In this document: piece by piece, positions 16,765 to 26,362 of the stretch | Layout: every line of letters starts with the position of its first letter | Position numbering within the stretch: the stretch's first letter is position 1 | Source: an uncultured Eubacteriales bacterium | GTDB lineage: Bacteria; Bacillota; Clostridia; Oscillospirales; Acutalibacteraceae | Direction: 5' to 3' | DNA: 58,527 nt | Assembly (NCBI GenBank): GCA_934546985.1 | Contig: CAKTEE010000014.1 | Location: 1-58,527 of the forward strand | Program-made: the position numbers and the translations under genes | Notes under the pieces: model-generated | Seen by the model: the letters and a program-made list of their open reading frames with translations, nothing else | The model's database searches: none | What the model was told of the DNA's origin: nothing

Positions 16765-17769
16765 TTATCTTAACGCCCGAACCTCATACAGTCCAAGGCC
16801 TTCCTGCGTTTTAACCTTACAGGCGGTCTGCCTGTGTTCCCATATATATTGCAGATTCTTCCGCCTCTGCCCTGTCATTTTGGAAACCGTACCCGGCGCT
16901 ACCAGCAGCGTTGTCTTTCCGCCGCAAATTGCCTGCGCCTCCAACGCCTGCAATGCATTTGCCAGATAAATTTCATTCTCGCAAAGCTCACGGAATGCGG
17001 GATGCCACGGGCCGGAAACATAACCTTCCTGTACATCGCCGCCGGAATGCAGTCCAAGCCGGATGACGGGAATCCCTGCCTGATGAAACTGTAAAAGCAG
17101 TTTGGCGCAAAGGGCAACCGCACTTTCGAGGGTTTGAGGTGTATATTCTCCCAATTCGGCCAAATCTGCAAGCCGCGTGCCTTCCAAAACAATCGTCGGA
17201 TAAATCCGCACGGTATCCGGCCGAAGTTTGATGAACGCCTGCGCTGTTTCCCAATCCTTATGGTCATCGCTGGTATATAATCCCGTCATCATTTGCAGAC
17301 CAAGCTCAAAACCTGCGGCTTGTATCATCCTGCTTGCATTTACAACATCCTGCGCCGTATGTCCGCGCTGGTTTTCAGCAAGCACTTTGTCATCCATACT
17401 CTGTGCACCAAGCTCAATGGCAGTAACACCAAAGGCTTTCAGTACAGACAGGATTTCCTCATCTATGGCGTCAGGGCGGGTAGAGATACGAATCCCTTTT
17501 ACTCTTCCATCGCGTGCAAAGGGCGCCGCTACTTCTAAAAGCCGGTGCATCCGATCCCGTTCAATGGCGGTAAAACTGCCGCCAAAAAAAGCAATTTCCG
17601 CTTGCGCCGCGTTTTCCCTCAAAGACGCAAGGGCAATGCCAACAGTTTTTTCCACTTCCTTTTCCTCTGCACACACATCTGCGCCGGAAATCTTCCTCTG
17701 GTTACAAAAACTGCACTGGTTAGGGCATCCTGCATGGGGAACGAAAATAGAAATATTTGCGTGCCTCAC
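16765..17769 (-). CDS. Elp3-like radical SAM protein
   Basis: Radical SAM enzyme of 334 residues with an N-terminal CPNQCSFC (Cys14, Cys18, Cys21) that ligates the 4Fe-4S cluster. FFGGSFTAIE, IRISTRPDAID and ELGAQSMDD follow, as in the Elp3/HemN-like branch. It lacks the Elp3 acetyltransferase domain. Genes of this type commonly lie between rnc and smc in Clostridia; their substrate is not established. It overlaps the rnc stop by 4 nt (ATGA), so it is co-translated. A tRNA-modifying role is only a family-level guess. Confidence 0.85.
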   Translation of the reverse strand: MRHANISIFVPHAGCPNQCSFCNQRKISGADVCAEEKEVEKTVGIALASLRENAAQAEIAFFGGSFTAIERDRMHRLLEVAAPFARDGRVKGIRISTRPDAIDEEILSVLKAFGVTAIELGAQSMDDKVLAENQRGHTAQDVVNASRMIQAAGFELGLQMMTGLYTSDDHKDWETAQAFIKLRPDTVRIYPTIVLEGTRLADLAELGEYTPQTLESAVALCAKLLLQFHQAGIPVIRLGLHSGGDVQEGYVSGPWHPAFRELCENEIYLANALQALEAQAICGGKTTLLVAPGTVSKMTGQRRKNLQYIWEHRQTACKVKTQEGLGLYEVRALR

Positions 17770-18437
17770 AATCCCATCAGCTCAAGAGCTTCCCGCGCCG
17801 CTTCCTGCTCCGCCTGTTTTTTGCTCCTGCCCACGCCGCGTCCCATAACATTGGAGTTTAGATGTATTTCCACTTCAAAGCGTTTATCATGATCCGGCCC
17901 GGATTCACCTGTCAGGACATACTCCAGCCGTTCTTCGGGATTTTTCTGGATTATCTCCTGTAAGGTGGTTTTATAATCCTTAAATGCATTTTGATGACTG
18001 TGAATTGCACGGGTAATAAAAGACAGAACAAAACGTTTTGCTTCCTCCATACCGCCATCCAGATAAATTGCGGCAATCAAGGCTTCAAATGCATCCGCAA
18101 GGATGCTTGGCCGCTCCCTGCCGCCTGTATGCACTTCACCCCTGCCGAGTTTCAGGTATTGTCCCAACCGGATCTCCGAAGCAAACTGATGAAGGGAGGT
18201 TTCGCACACCAGCGCCGCGCGCAGTTTGGTCAATTCCCCCTCCGGCAGATGCGTATAATTATTATAAAGATAATCTGCAGTGATTATCCCCAGCACGGAA
18301 TCCCCCAAAAATTCCAGGCGTTCATTGCTGTCCAGCCCGCTATGCGATTCATTGGCATAAGAAGAATGGGTCAATGCACGGAATAAAAGAGTTGGATTTT
18401 TAAAATGATACCCGATTTTTGTTTCCAGTTCGTTCAT
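17766..18437 (-). CDS. rnc: Ribonuclease III
   Basis: Double-strand RNA endonuclease for rRNA and mRNA processing, 223 residues. The catalytic domain has NERLEFLGDSVLG (Glu42, Asp46) and ADAFEALIAAIYLDGG. A C-terminal dsRNA-binding domain (about 153-223) ends GRGVGRSKKQAEQEAAREAL. It starts 18 nt after plsX; the acpP gene that often lies between them is absent here. Confidence 0.97.
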   Translation of the reverse strand: MNELETKIGYHFKNPTLLFRALTHSSYANESHSGLDSNERLEFLGDSVLGIITADYLYNNYTHLPEGELTKLRAALVCETSLHQFASEIRLGQYLKLGRGEVHTGGRERPSILADAFEALIAAIYLDGGMEEAKRFVLSFITRAIHSHQNAFKDYKTTLQEIIQKNPEERLEYVLTGESGPDHDKRFEVEIHLNSNVMGRGVGRSKKQAEQEAAREALELMGL

Positions 18438-18455
18438 ATCGCACCTCCTGCGCGG

Positions 18456-19466
18456 TTATTCTTTGGAGCCGCTTTCCTTTGTTTTGGGCAGATTTTTTGC
18501 AATTTCATCCACCGCGCCTGTTTCAGCAAGATTCATTGCCTGACGAATCGCATTCTTAACAGCTTTTGCGTTGGATGAACCATGCGCTTTGATCACAGGT
18601 TTGGAAATACCCATTAGCGGCGCACCGCCGTATTCTGTATAATCCATTCTGGTTTTAAATTCCCTGAGCCCCGATTTGACAGCCAATGCCGCAAGTTTGG
18701 AAAGCCCGTTTTTCAGAAAAATTCCTTTGATATTCTGCATCATTGCCCCTGCAAGACCTTCGGTCAGCTTGAGCACAACATTCCCCGTAAAGCCGTCGGC
18801 AACCGCAACATCACATGCGCCAAAGGGAATTTCACGCGCTTCCACATTACCGATAAAATTCAGAGACGTATTCTTTAACAACCCATAGGTTTCCGTACGA
18901 AGCGGATCCCCTTTGGTATCTTCCGTACCGATATTAACCAATCCAATTCTCGGCTTTTCCACTTTCATGACTCTGTTCATATAGACGCTGCCCATTACGG
19001 CGAACTGCACCAGCATCTCAGGCCGGCATTCTGCATTTGCACCACTGTCAATCAGCATAAAAGGCTTACCGTTAGATGGCATCACCGTACCAATGGCACA
19101 GCGGCGGATTCCCTTAATGCGTTTGACAAGAAAAGTGGAACCAATGACCAGTGCGCCTGTACTGCCGGCAGATACCACTGCCTCGCCGTCCCCTGCCGCA
19201 AGCTGACGCAAAGCCTGCGCCATAGAACTTCCTGATTTCGATTTGATGATTTCCCCTGGGTCATCTTCCATGGAAATCACATCCGGTGCATGGCTGACAG
19301 TAATGGAACGCATGGAAATGCCGTTTTCTTTCGCACAGGCATTCAGTTTTTCTTCATCACCTGTAACAATAATCTCCACACCCAGTTCTTCCACTGCCTG
19401 TGCACAGCCTTTTAAAATTTCCAGCGGCGCATTATCCCCGCCAAATCCGTCTACGATAATTTTCAT
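18456..19466 (-). CDS. plsX: Phosphate acyltransferase PlsX
   Basis: Converts acyl-ACP to acyl-phosphate for the PlsY step of phosphatidic acid synthesis. The ATG at 19466 has AGGTGG 5 nt upstream and yields 336 residues starting MKIIVDGFGGDNAP, the family N-terminus. VSAGSTGALV, DSGANAECRP and GGAPLMGI are further signatures. It follows trmFO by 45 nt. Confidence 0.95.
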   Translation of the reverse strand: MKIIVDGFGGDNAPLEILKGCAQAVEELGVEIIVTGDEEKLNACAKENGISMRSITVSHAPDVISMEDDPGEIIKSKSGSSMAQALRQLAAGDGEAVVSAGSTGALVIGSTFLVKRIKGIRRCAIGTVMPSNGKPFMLIDSGANAECRPEMLVQFAVMGSVYMNRVMKVEKPRIGLVNIGTEDTKGDPLRTETYGLLKNTSLNFIGNVEAREIPFGACDVAVADGFTGNVVLKLTEGLAGAMMQNIKGIFLKNGLSKLAALAVKSGLREFKTRMDYTEYGGAPLMGISKPVIKAHGSSNAKAVKNAIRQAMNLAETGAVDEIAKNLPKTKESGSKE

Positions 19467-19511
19467 TTTTTCCACCTCACAGATTGTCCCTGCAATATTA
19501 TCTGCACACAA

Positions 19512-20819
19512 TCATTTGGTCTCATCCAAAAACTGCGCGAAGCTTTCCAGCGCACGGTTTGAAAGAGCCTGATAGCGCAGGCGTTTATCACGAATATGTG
19601 GTTCCACAGGGGGTAGAACGCCAAAGTTTGCCCCCATAGGCTGAAAGTTCTTAACCGATGTATCGCATATATAATGAGTCAGCGCGCCAGTCATTGTAAG
19701 TGCTGATGGTGTAACCGGCGACATCCCCTGATAACGGCGTGCGGCATTGATTCCCGCCAGAATTCCTGACGCAGCAGATTCCATATACCCCTCCACGCCG
19801 GTCAGCTGACCGGCAAAAAACAGGTTTGAACAGCTGCGCAGACTGTAATCTGTATTCAGCAGGCGTGGGGAATCTAAAAAGGAATTGCGGTGCATAACGC
19901 CATAACGCATAAATTCCGCATTATGCAAAGCGGGAATCATGGAAAACACCCGTTTCTGCTCGCCGAATTTCAAATTTGTCTGAAAACCAACCAAATTGTA
20001 TAATGTGCCTGCGCTGTTCTCTTTTCGTAATTGGAGAACCGCCCAAGGACGGTGCCCCGTTCTCGGGTCACGCAGTCCCACAGGCTTCATTGGTCCGAAG
20101 CGCAGGGTATTCTCTCCCCGTGCGCCCATAACTTCAACAGGCATACAGCCCTCGTAAACACCGGGGTTTTTATCAAATTCTTTCAGCGGCGCAGTTTCTG
20201 CGCTCATTAAAGCGGCATAGAAAGCTTCATACTCCGCCTTATCCATAGGGCAGTTGATATAATCTCCCTCGCCGTCCTGTTCATATCGGGAAGCTGTAAA
20301 GGCATAATTCATATCCACACTTTCCGCAGTAACAATAGGGGCGGCGGCGTCGTAGAAGCTCAGGCAGTCTCCGCAAATTGCACGAATACTATTCGCCAGC
20401 CTGCCCTGTGTCAGCGGACCAGTGGCAACAACTGCAATCCCGTCCGGTAAATCCTCCGCTTGTTCGCAGACAATTTCTATCAAAGGGTGATTCTTGATTT
20501 TTTCTGTTATCTGTGCGGAAAATATATGCCGATCCACTGCAAGCGCGCCGCCTGCCGCGACGCTGCAAGTATCTGCCACTCGCATACACAAGCTTCCCAT
20601 ACGGCGCATTTCTTCTTTCAAAAGACCTGCGGCGCTGTCAATACGCCTTGCTTTCAGGGAATTGGAACAGACGAGCTCTGCAAAATTTTCGCTGTGATGG
20701 GCAGGTGAAAAGCTTTTGGGCTTCATTTCCACAAGCCGTACAGGAATTCCTCGGCCGGCTATTTGCCATGCCGCCTCACAGCCCGCAAGTCCTGCACCAA
20801 TGACTGTGACTTTATTCAT
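19512..20819 (-). CDS. trmFO: Folate-dependent tRNA (uracil-54-C5)-methyltransferase TrmFO
   Basis: FAD protein that makes m5U54 in the tRNA T-loop using methylenetetrahydrofolate, 435 residues. The N-terminal GxGxxG is VIGAGLAGCEAAW. NSLKARRIDSAAGLLKEE, RFGPMKPVGL and FAGQLTGVEGYMESAASG are family signatures. The ATG at 20819 lies inside the end of topA (8-nt overlap) with AGGCTGAGG upstream. topA-trmFO adjacency is standard in Firmicutes. Confidence 0.96.
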   Translation of the reverse strand: MNKVTVIGAGLAGCEAAWQIAGRGIPVRLVEMKPKSFSPAHHSENFAELVCSNSLKARRIDSAAGLLKEEMRRMGSLCMRVADTCSVAAGGALAVDRHIFSAQITEKIKNHPLIEIVCEQAEDLPDGIAVVATGPLTQGRLANSIRAICGDCLSFYDAAAPIVTAESVDMNYAFTASRYEQDGEGDYINCPMDKAEYEAFYAALMSAETAPLKEFDKNPGVYEGCMPVEVMGARGENTLRFGPMKPVGLRDPRTGHRPWAVLQLRKENSAGTLYNLVGFQTNLKFGEQKRVFSMIPALHNAEFMRYGVMHRNSFLDSPRLLNTDYSLRSCSNLFFAGQLTGVEGYMESAASGILAGINAARRYQGMSPVTPSALTMTGALTHYICDTSVKNFQPMGANFGVLPPVEPHIRDKRLRYQALSNRALESFAQFLDETK

Positions 20820-22914
20820 CCTCAGCCTCACCCTTTGTTTTCTTTTTCACTTTCGTTTCATAATCGCAGTCCGGATTCGGGCAATAGATTACACCCGCAC
20901 GCTTTTTGAATAAGGATTTGCCGCATTTCGGGCAATGGTCCTTCAAAGGTTCATCCCATGTTACAAAATCACAGTTTGGATAGTTGCTGCACCCAAAAAA
21001 CACCCTGCCTTTACGGGATTTTTTCTGTATCACATTCCCTCCGCATTTGGGACAGGCAGCGCCTGTTTCATGCAGAATCGGCTTAGCATTTTTACATTCA
21101 GGATAGCCCGGGCATGCTAAAAATTTACCGAAACGCCCGTTCTTGATTACCATTTTTCTGCCGCACAGTTCGCACTCAATATCGGTTTCCTCTTCCGGCA
21201 GTTTCAGGCTGATACCTTCCATGTCCTTCTTGACTTTTGCCAGTGTTTCTGCAAATTCATCGTAGAATTTATGAACAGCATCCTGCCACTGAAGTTCGCC
21301 CTCTTCTACCTTATCCAAATCATTTTCCATTTGAGCGGTAAATTTCACATTTACCACTTTTGGGAACCGTTCTTTCATCAATTTTGTGGTAACTTCTCCA
21401 AGCTCTGTCGGTTTCAGCTGTTTCCCCTCGCGGGTCACATATTCTCTGCTGACAATAGTGGTAATCGTCGCGGCATAAGTGCTTGGACGACCAATACCAT
21501 TTTCTTCCAATGCTTTAATAAGGGAAGCTTCCGTGTAGCGGGGCGGCGGTTGGGTAAAGTGCTGATTGCCCTTAATATCACGAAGCTTGAGTATATCCCC
21601 TTCTGCCAGCGGCGGCAGCGCGCCGCCTTCCTCGCTTTCTTCGTCCTTGCTTTCTTCGTATAAAACGGTATAGCCGTCGAACTTCACGGTGTAACCGGAG
21701 GCTTTAAAGAAATATTTTGATACCGAAATATCCACCTGCATGGTGTTCTGTACACAGGCAGACATCAGGCTGGCGGTAAAACGTTCCCATACCAGCTTAT
21801 AAATCTTATACTGGTCCGCACTCAGGCTCCCTTTCACCCGCTCAGGCGTTAGTTCCGGCATAGAAGGGCGAATTGCTTCATGTCCATCCTGCGCATTATT
21901 TTTGGATTTATAATACCGCGGCTTATCCGGTACATATTTTTCACCATAGGTCTGACGGATAAACTCTGTACCTGCGGCACGCGCTTCTTCAGAAATACGC
22001 AGGGAATCGGTTCTCATATAAGTAATCAGACCCACAGCGCCCAAGCCTTCCACTTCAACGCCCTCATACAGTTCCTGCGCGGCGCGCATGGTACGGCGGG
22101 CCTGAAAATTCAGCTTTCGGGACGCTTCCTGCTGTAAAGTAGATGTGATAAACGGAGGTGCCGGATTCTTCCTGCGCATCCCTTTTTTTACTTTAGACAC
22201 CTTATATTCCTGACCGTCGATTTCATTCAGGATACCGTCCGCCTGCTCTTTACATGTAATCTTTATCTTCCTGTTTTCATCTCCGTAAAAAGAAGCCGGG
22301 AAAATCTTGCGGGAACCGGGCGGGGAAAAACGCGCGTCCAGCGTCCAGTATTCCTCAGGGATAAACGCGCGGATTTCTTCTTCACGTTCTACAATCAGCC
22401 GTACTGCCACAGACTGCACACGCCCGGCGGACAGCCCTCGGCGGATTTTTTGCGAAATAAATGGACTAAGTTTATAGCCAACCAGACGATCCAGAACGCG
22501 GCGCGCCTGCTGTGCGTCAACAAGATTTAAATCAATACTGCGCGGCTGTTCCATTCCGCTCTTTACGCCTGTTTTTGTAATTTCATTAAAGGTAACGCGA
22601 TTATGTTCCTTTTCGTCCAGACCCAAAATATAGGCAAGATGCCAGGAAATTGCCTCTCCCTCGCGGTCAGGGTCCGTTGCAAGATAAATTTCATCGCTTT
22701 TTGCGGCGGCATTTTTTAAATCTTCCACCAGTTTTTCTTTGCCTGGTATAATGTCATATTTCGGTTTAAAGTTCTTTTTGATTTCTACGCTGAGCCGTTT
22801 TTCCGGCAAATCGCGCACATGCCCCATAGAAGCTGTAACCTCGTAGCCCTTGCCCAGATATTTTTTTATTGTCTTCGCCTTTGCCGGCGATTCTACAATC
22901 ACAAGTTTTGACAT
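20812..22914 (-). CDS. topA: DNA topoisomerase I
   Basis: Type IA topoisomerase relaxing negative supercoils, 700 residues. The TOPRIM domain (1-115) has IVESPAKAKTI and ATDPDREGEAI. The catalytic core has Tyr299 in GLITYMRTDS. Three C-terminal four-Cys zinc ribbons follow (CELCGRKM...CPGYPEC; CPKCGGN...CSNYPNC; CPKCGKS...CPNPDC), then an acidic Lys-rich end. The ATG at 22914 lies 20 nt after the dprA stop. Confidence 0.97.
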   Translation of the reverse strand: MSKLVIVESPAKAKTIKKYLGKGYEVTASMGHVRDLPEKRLSVEIKKNFKPKYDIIPGKEKLVEDLKNAAAKSDEIYLATDPDREGEAISWHLAYILGLDEKEHNRVTFNEITKTGVKSGMEQPRSIDLNLVDAQQARRVLDRLVGYKLSPFISQKIRRGLSAGRVQSVAVRLIVEREEEIRAFIPEEYWTLDARFSPPGSRKIFPASFYGDENRKIKITCKEQADGILNEIDGQEYKVSKVKKGMRRKNPAPPFITSTLQQEASRKLNFQARRTMRAAQELYEGVEVEGLGAVGLITYMRTDSLRISEEARAAGTEFIRQTYGEKYVPDKPRYYKSKNNAQDGHEAIRPSMPELTPERVKGSLSADQYKIYKLVWERFTASLMSACVQNTMQVDISVSKYFFKASGYTVKFDGYTVLYEESKDEESEEGGALPPLAEGDILKLRDIKGNQHFTQPPPRYTEASLIKALEENGIGRPSTYAATITTIVSREYVTREGKQLKPTELGEVTTKLMKERFPKVVNVKFTAQMENDLDKVEEGELQWQDAVHKFYDEFAETLAKVKKDMEGISLKLPEEETDIECELCGRKMVIKNGRFGKFLACPGYPECKNAKPILHETGAACPKCGGNVIQKKSRKGRVFFGCSNYPNCDFVTWDEPLKDHCPKCGKSLFKKRAGVIYCPNPDCDYETKVKKKTKGEAEDE

Positions 22915-22934
22915 TCAGATAAACCACCTATATT

Positions 22935-24173
22935 TTAATTCTGACAGCGGCGGTATCTGCGACCGCTCGCCGGAACTGCCAAGCCATTCATTTCAAGCTC
23001 CGTCAGGGCGGAAAGCACCTGCCGCGGAGCAAGCCCCGTCAGACTTGCAAGGGTATCTACATGAGTCTCACTCTCCATTGCATGCCAGACCTGCTGTGCC
23101 TGTTGGGAGAGGGTTTCAGGCAACCGGACAGGCAAAACCGTTTTCTTTTCGCTTTTCCCGCCGAAGCCTTTCTTTATAATATTCTGCGCCGTATTTGTTT
23201 TATGCGCCGCAGAGTCTTCTACATTCCAAAAATTTATCTGTCCATTTGCCGGCGCCGCGTCAGACAGGGGCTGTCCCGCATCCTCCAACCGCAGTTTTTC
23301 ACAAAACCGGCTTGTATATTCTTCTAATATATCCATCACACAAAATACTGGTTTGGCACCGTCATGAATCAAACGGTTCGTTCCTTCGTTGGCAGGGTCA
23401 ATCACACTGCCGGCAACGGCAAATACATCGCGGCCCTGCGCCTGAGCAAACCTTGCAGTAATGAGCGCCCCGCTTTTCACTGCCGCTTCTACAACCACTG
23501 TACCCAAACTCAATCCGGAAATCAGCCGATTGCGCACAGGGAAAGTATATTTCGACGCTTGTGTAAACGGCGGGAATTCTGTAAGCACACAGCCGGTTGC
23601 CGCAATCGCTTTACGCAAACTTTCATTTTTCATCAAATAATCCGTGCCAAAACCGCAGCCCAGTACGGCTATGGTGTATCCGCCTAAAGCAAGCGCTCCC
23701 TGATGTGCTGCAGTATCAATTCCCAAAGCGCCGCCGCTGACAACAATTGCCCCTGCTTTGGCAAGCCCTGTAGCTAAGCGGGCGGCAACTTCTATGCCAT
23801 AACAGGAAGCTTTGCGCGTACCTACCATACTGATACAAACTTCCGCGTCAATTTCCGGCAACGTTCCCCAAAGGTACAGTGCCAGCGGAAAATCATCCAG
23901 TGATTTCAGCCGTTCAGGATACGCTTCCTGTTCCGGTGTTAAAATCTGCCAGCCATTAGACCGGCAGGTATCCAAAACCTTCTGTGCATCTTCCAGCTTC
24001 GTTTCTTGCATTCTGCGAAGCTGCCATGTATTCAGGCAGCCGGACAATCGCCGTTCGAAAGAATCCGCCTGATATAAATTTTTAGGAGATTTCCACCTTT
24101 CCAACACTGTTGCTGCACGAAAACCTGCCCCGAGGGCAAGCTGAAGCCATATCCAGTAAATTCTGTCATCCAA
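22935..24173 (-). CDS. dprA: DNA-processing protein DprA/Smf
   Basis: Loads RecA on incoming single-stranded DNA during transformation and is conserved even in non-competent species. About 412 residues: N-terminal helical region, Rossmann-like core with VGTRKASCYG, SGGALGIDTAAHQGAL, VLGCG and NEGTNRLIHDGA, and a C-terminal winged helix (about 350-410). The probable start is a TTG at 24173: GGGAGG lies 7 nt upstream and it sits 2 nt past the previous stop. An in-frame ATG at 24206 would overlap the methyltransferase gene and lacks a site. Confidence 0.93.
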   Translation of the reverse strand: MDDRIYWIWLQLALGAGFRAATVLERWKSPKNLYQADSFERRLSGCLNTWQLRRMQETKLEDAQKVLDTCRSNGWQILTPEQEAYPERLKSLDDFPLALYLWGTLPEIDAEVCISMVGTRKASCYGIEVAARLATGLAKAGAIVVSGGALGIDTAAHQGALALGGYTIAVLGCGFGTDYLMKNESLRKAIAATGCVLTEFPPFTQASKYTFPVRNRLISGLSLGTVVVEAAVKSGALITARFAQAQGRDVFAVAGSVIDPANEGTNRLIHDGAKPVFCVMDILEEYTSRFCEKLRLEDAGQPLSDAAPANGQINFWNVEDSAAHKTNTAQNIIKKGFGGKSEKKTVLPVRLPETLSQQAQQVWHAMESETHVDTLASLTGLAPRQVLSALTELEMNGLAVPASGRRYRRCQN

Positions 24174-24175
24174 AT

Positions 24176-24973
24176 TTATTCCTCCCGCGGACGGAGCATT
24201 TCCCAAAGAACAATTCCCGCCGCCATAGAAGCGTTCAGGGATTCCGCCCTGCCCCGCATGGGAATTGTCGTTTTATAGCTGCACGCAGATATGGTATCTG
24301 CAGTTAAACCCGCACCCTCATTGCCGATAACCGCGACTGCACCGGATGAAAAATTAATCCTGCTGATTGACAGCGCATTGCGATCAGGCACACAGGCAAG
24401 GGTTTTCAGTCCTATTTTCTCAGCAAAAGAAATTGCTTCCGGCATGTTGTCTGTTTCCATGAGCGGCAAACGGAAAAGTGCCCCCATAGAGGTACGCAGT
24501 GCCTTAGTATTATACCTGTCACAGCCGCCTGAAACCAAAAGCCCGTCTATTCCCAGTGCTTCTCCGGTTCTGGCAGCAGCGCCTAAATTTGCAGGATCCT
24601 GCAAATTTTCCAGCGCCAGATAAAAACCCTTATCCTTTATTGTATTCCAACGCGGCGGTTTGTCAAGCATTTTACAGATACAGAAAATCCCCTGCGGGGT
24701 TTGCGTATCTGATAAACGCATACTGACCTCCTGTGTGATTTCATAACTTTTGTGCGCCGCAGCGGCACAGGGAGCTGCCAGCTTTTCGTATTTTTCCATG
24801 CTTTGCGGGGTTGCGAAAAACTGAAAAATCTCTATGCCGCTTTCCCATGCGTCAGCGCAAAGGCGAGCCCCCTCCAGAAAAAACATTCCCTCTTCCCTGC
24901 GGAAGCGGGAGGATTCGGCAAGCTTCGCCGCATATTTCACCTGCCGGTTCTCTTTTGAAACGATTTTTTCCAT
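24176..24973 (-). CDS. SpoU/TrmH-family rRNA 2'-O-methyltransferase
   Basis: SPOUT-class RNA ribose methyltransferase, 265 residues. The N-terminal substrate-binding domain covers about 1-95 (FLEGARLCADAW). The knotted C-terminal domain has LQDPANLGAAARTGEALG, VIGNEGAGL and SLNASMAAGIVLWE, the three SPOUT motifs. It follows rplT with a terminator between, a common location for the YsgA-like 23S rRNA methyltransferase. The exact nucleotide target is unknown. Confidence 0.9.
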   Translation of the reverse strand: MEKIVSKENRQVKYAAKLAESSRFRREEGMFFLEGARLCADAWESGIEIFQFFATPQSMEKYEKLAAPCAAAAHKSYEITQEVSMRLSDTQTPQGIFCICKMLDKPPRWNTIKDKGFYLALENLQDPANLGAAARTGEALGIDGLLVSGGCDRYNTKALRTSMGALFRLPLMETDNMPEAISFAEKIGLKTLACVPDRNALSISRINFSSGAVAVIGNEGAGLTADTISACSYKTTIPMRGRAESLNASMAAGIVLWEMLRPREE

Positions 24974-24990
24974 ATCATACTCCAGGTTTT

Positions 24991-25027
24991 AAAAAAAATC
25001 ACGTCCGAGCAATCGCCCAGACGTGAA
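24991..25027 (-). terminator. Terminator of the infC-rpmI-rplT operon
   Basis: On the minus strand CACGTC-TGGGC-gatt-GCTCG-GACGTG forms an 11-bp stem with G-T pairs, followed by eight T. It ends the ribosomal-protein transcript just after the rplT stop. Confidence 0.88.
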
Positions 25028-25033
25028 TAACAC

Positions 25034-25390
25034 TTAGTTAAGCGCAGCCTTAGCCTGATCTACGAGTGCTGTAAATGCAATGGCATCCGACACTGCCAGT
25101 TCAGAAAGCATCTTCCGGTTAAGGTTGATATTTGCCTTTTTCAGACCGTTCATAAAGGTAGAATAGTTAATACCGTTTGCTTTGCAGGCTGCGGAAATAC
25201 GGGTAATCCACAGGCGGCGGAAATCACGCTTTTTCAATCTGCGGCCAATGTATGCATACTGACCGGATTTCATAACCGCTTCTTTTGCGGTTTTAAACAG
25301 CTTGCTCTTAGATCCGTAATATCCTTTGGCAAGCTTGAGAACCTTTTTCCTTCTCTTACGTGTGGCAAGAGCACCCTTAATACGTGCCAT
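25034..25390 (-). CDS. rplT: Ribosomal protein bL20
   Basis: Large-subunit assembly protein of 118 residues with the basic N-terminal extension MARIKGALATRKRRKKVLK and the globular domain RDFRRLWITRISAACKANG. By family it is also the autorepressor of this operon, binding the leader upstream of infC. It follows rpmI by 57 nt. Confidence 0.98.
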   Translation of the reverse strand: MARIKGALATRKRRKKVLKLAKGYYGSKSKLFKTAKEAVMKSGQYAYIGRRLKKRDFRRLWITRISAACKANGINYSTFMNGLKKANINLNRKMLSELAVSDAIAFTALVDQAKAALN

Positions 25391-25447
25391 TTATGTTACC
25401 TCCGTTAATTGTATCATTCAGTTGCGCAAGCATGCGCGTTCTGCGGT

Positions 25448-25645
25448 TTACTTATATGGAATCAAACGCTTAACCTGTGCTACATTAGTGGTATCAGCCA
25501 GCGTTACTTTGCGCAGGTTTCTTTTGCGCTTGGTATTCTTCTTGGTAAGAATATGGGATTTATAAGCGTGCGCGCGCTTTACTTTGCCGTTCTTAGTCAG
25601 CTTAAAGCGTTTTTTCGCACCGCTGTGTGTCTTAATTTTAGGCAT
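25448..25645 (-). CDS. rpmI: Ribosomal protein bL35
   Basis: 65-residue basic protein, MPKIKTHSGAKKRFK and KRAHAYKSHILTKK being family signatures. AAGGAGG lies 8 nt before the ATG at 25645. An upstream in-frame ATG at 25690 would overlap infC and is not needed. Confidence 0.97.
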   Translation of the reverse strand: MPKIKTHSGAKKRFKLTKNGKVKRAHAYKSHILTKKNTKRKRNLRKVTLADTTNVAQVKRLIPYK

Positions 25646-25667
25646 GGATTTTTCCTCCTTACGAAAT

Positions 25668-26186
25668 TTACTTCGTGGGCTTGTTGGCAAGGAACATAAT
25701 CATTGTGCGTCCTTCCAGCTTTGCCGGTTTTTCAACCGCACTGAATTCAGAACACGCCTGTGCAAAGCGGTTCATAATTTCAAGGCCGATATGGGGATGA
25801 CCCATCTCGCGCCCGCGGAAACGGATGGACACCTTCACTTTATCGCCGCCGGTCAAGAACCTTCTGGCATGGCCAACCTTGGTATCAAAATCATGAGTAT
25901 CAATGTTGAGTGAAAGTCGGATTTCCTTGATATCAACGACATGCTGGTTTTTTCTGGCTTCCTTTTCACGCTTAGCCTGCTCGAAGCGGTATTTGCCATA
26001 GTCCATAATTTTACACACCGGCGGGACTGCCTGCGGTGCAATTTTGACCAGATCAAGTTCCTTTTCATCGGCAAGACGCTGTGCGTCGGCTGAAGACATA
26101 ATTCCAAGCTGATCCCCGTCAGGGCCGATTACCCTGAGCTCTTTGTCGCGGATTTCATCATTAATCTGCAGTTCCTTGTTGCTAAT
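25668..26186 (-). CDS. infC: Translation initiation factor IF-3 with ATT start
   Basis: Prevents premature subunit joining and checks the initiator codon, 172 residues. The N-domain opens (I/M)SNKELQINDEIRDKELRVI and continues GPDGDQLGIMSSADAQRLA. The C-domain has DYGKYRFEQAKREKEARK and VSIRFRGREMGH. No ATG precedes the N-domain. An ATT at 26184-26186 sits 8 nt after GGAGGT, the rare start also used by infC in E. coli and B. subtilis, where it is part of IF3 autoregulation. Starting at the internal ATG (26099) would delete a third of the N-domain. Confidence 0.95.
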   Translation of the reverse strand: MSNKELQINDEIRDKELRVIGPDGDQLGIMSSADAQRLADEKELDLVKIAPQAVPPVCKIMDYGKYRFEQAKREKEARKNQHVVDIKEIRLSLNIDTHDFDTKVGHARRFLTGGDKVKVSIRFRGREMGHPHIGLEIMNRFAQACSEFSAVEKPAKLEGRTMIMFLANKPTK

Positions 26187-26356
26187 GGTTAAGCACCTCC
26201 AAAACCCATTACATCAGAAATAAACAAAAAGTGCGGACAGAAACCGTCCGCACTCAATACACATACAACAGCACCCAAAGGTGCAAATTTTCGGTATTGA
26301 CCCTTGCAGGACGAAACCCCAAAGGTGAGAACGGATAACTGTTCTGCTTTGTTTTC
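26187..26356 (-). ncRNA. infC operon 5' leader, probable L20 leader
   Basis: About 170 nt of untranslated RNA between the promoter start (near 26356) and infC, containing an intrinsic terminator. In Firmicutes L20 binding to an rRNA-mimicking fold here causes early termination. The CCTTTGGGGTTTCGTCC-like stretch and two CACCTTTGGG/CACCTTTGGGG repeats could form that fold. The L20 assignment is inferred from context. Confidence 0.65.
26222..26254 (-). terminator. Attenuator in the infC leader
   Basis: On the minus strand AGTGCGGACGG-ttt-CTGTCCGCACT is an 11-bp stem (one G-T) followed by TTTTTGTTT, within the leader about 40 nt before infC. Confidence 0.88.
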
Positions 26357-26362
26357 CAATCT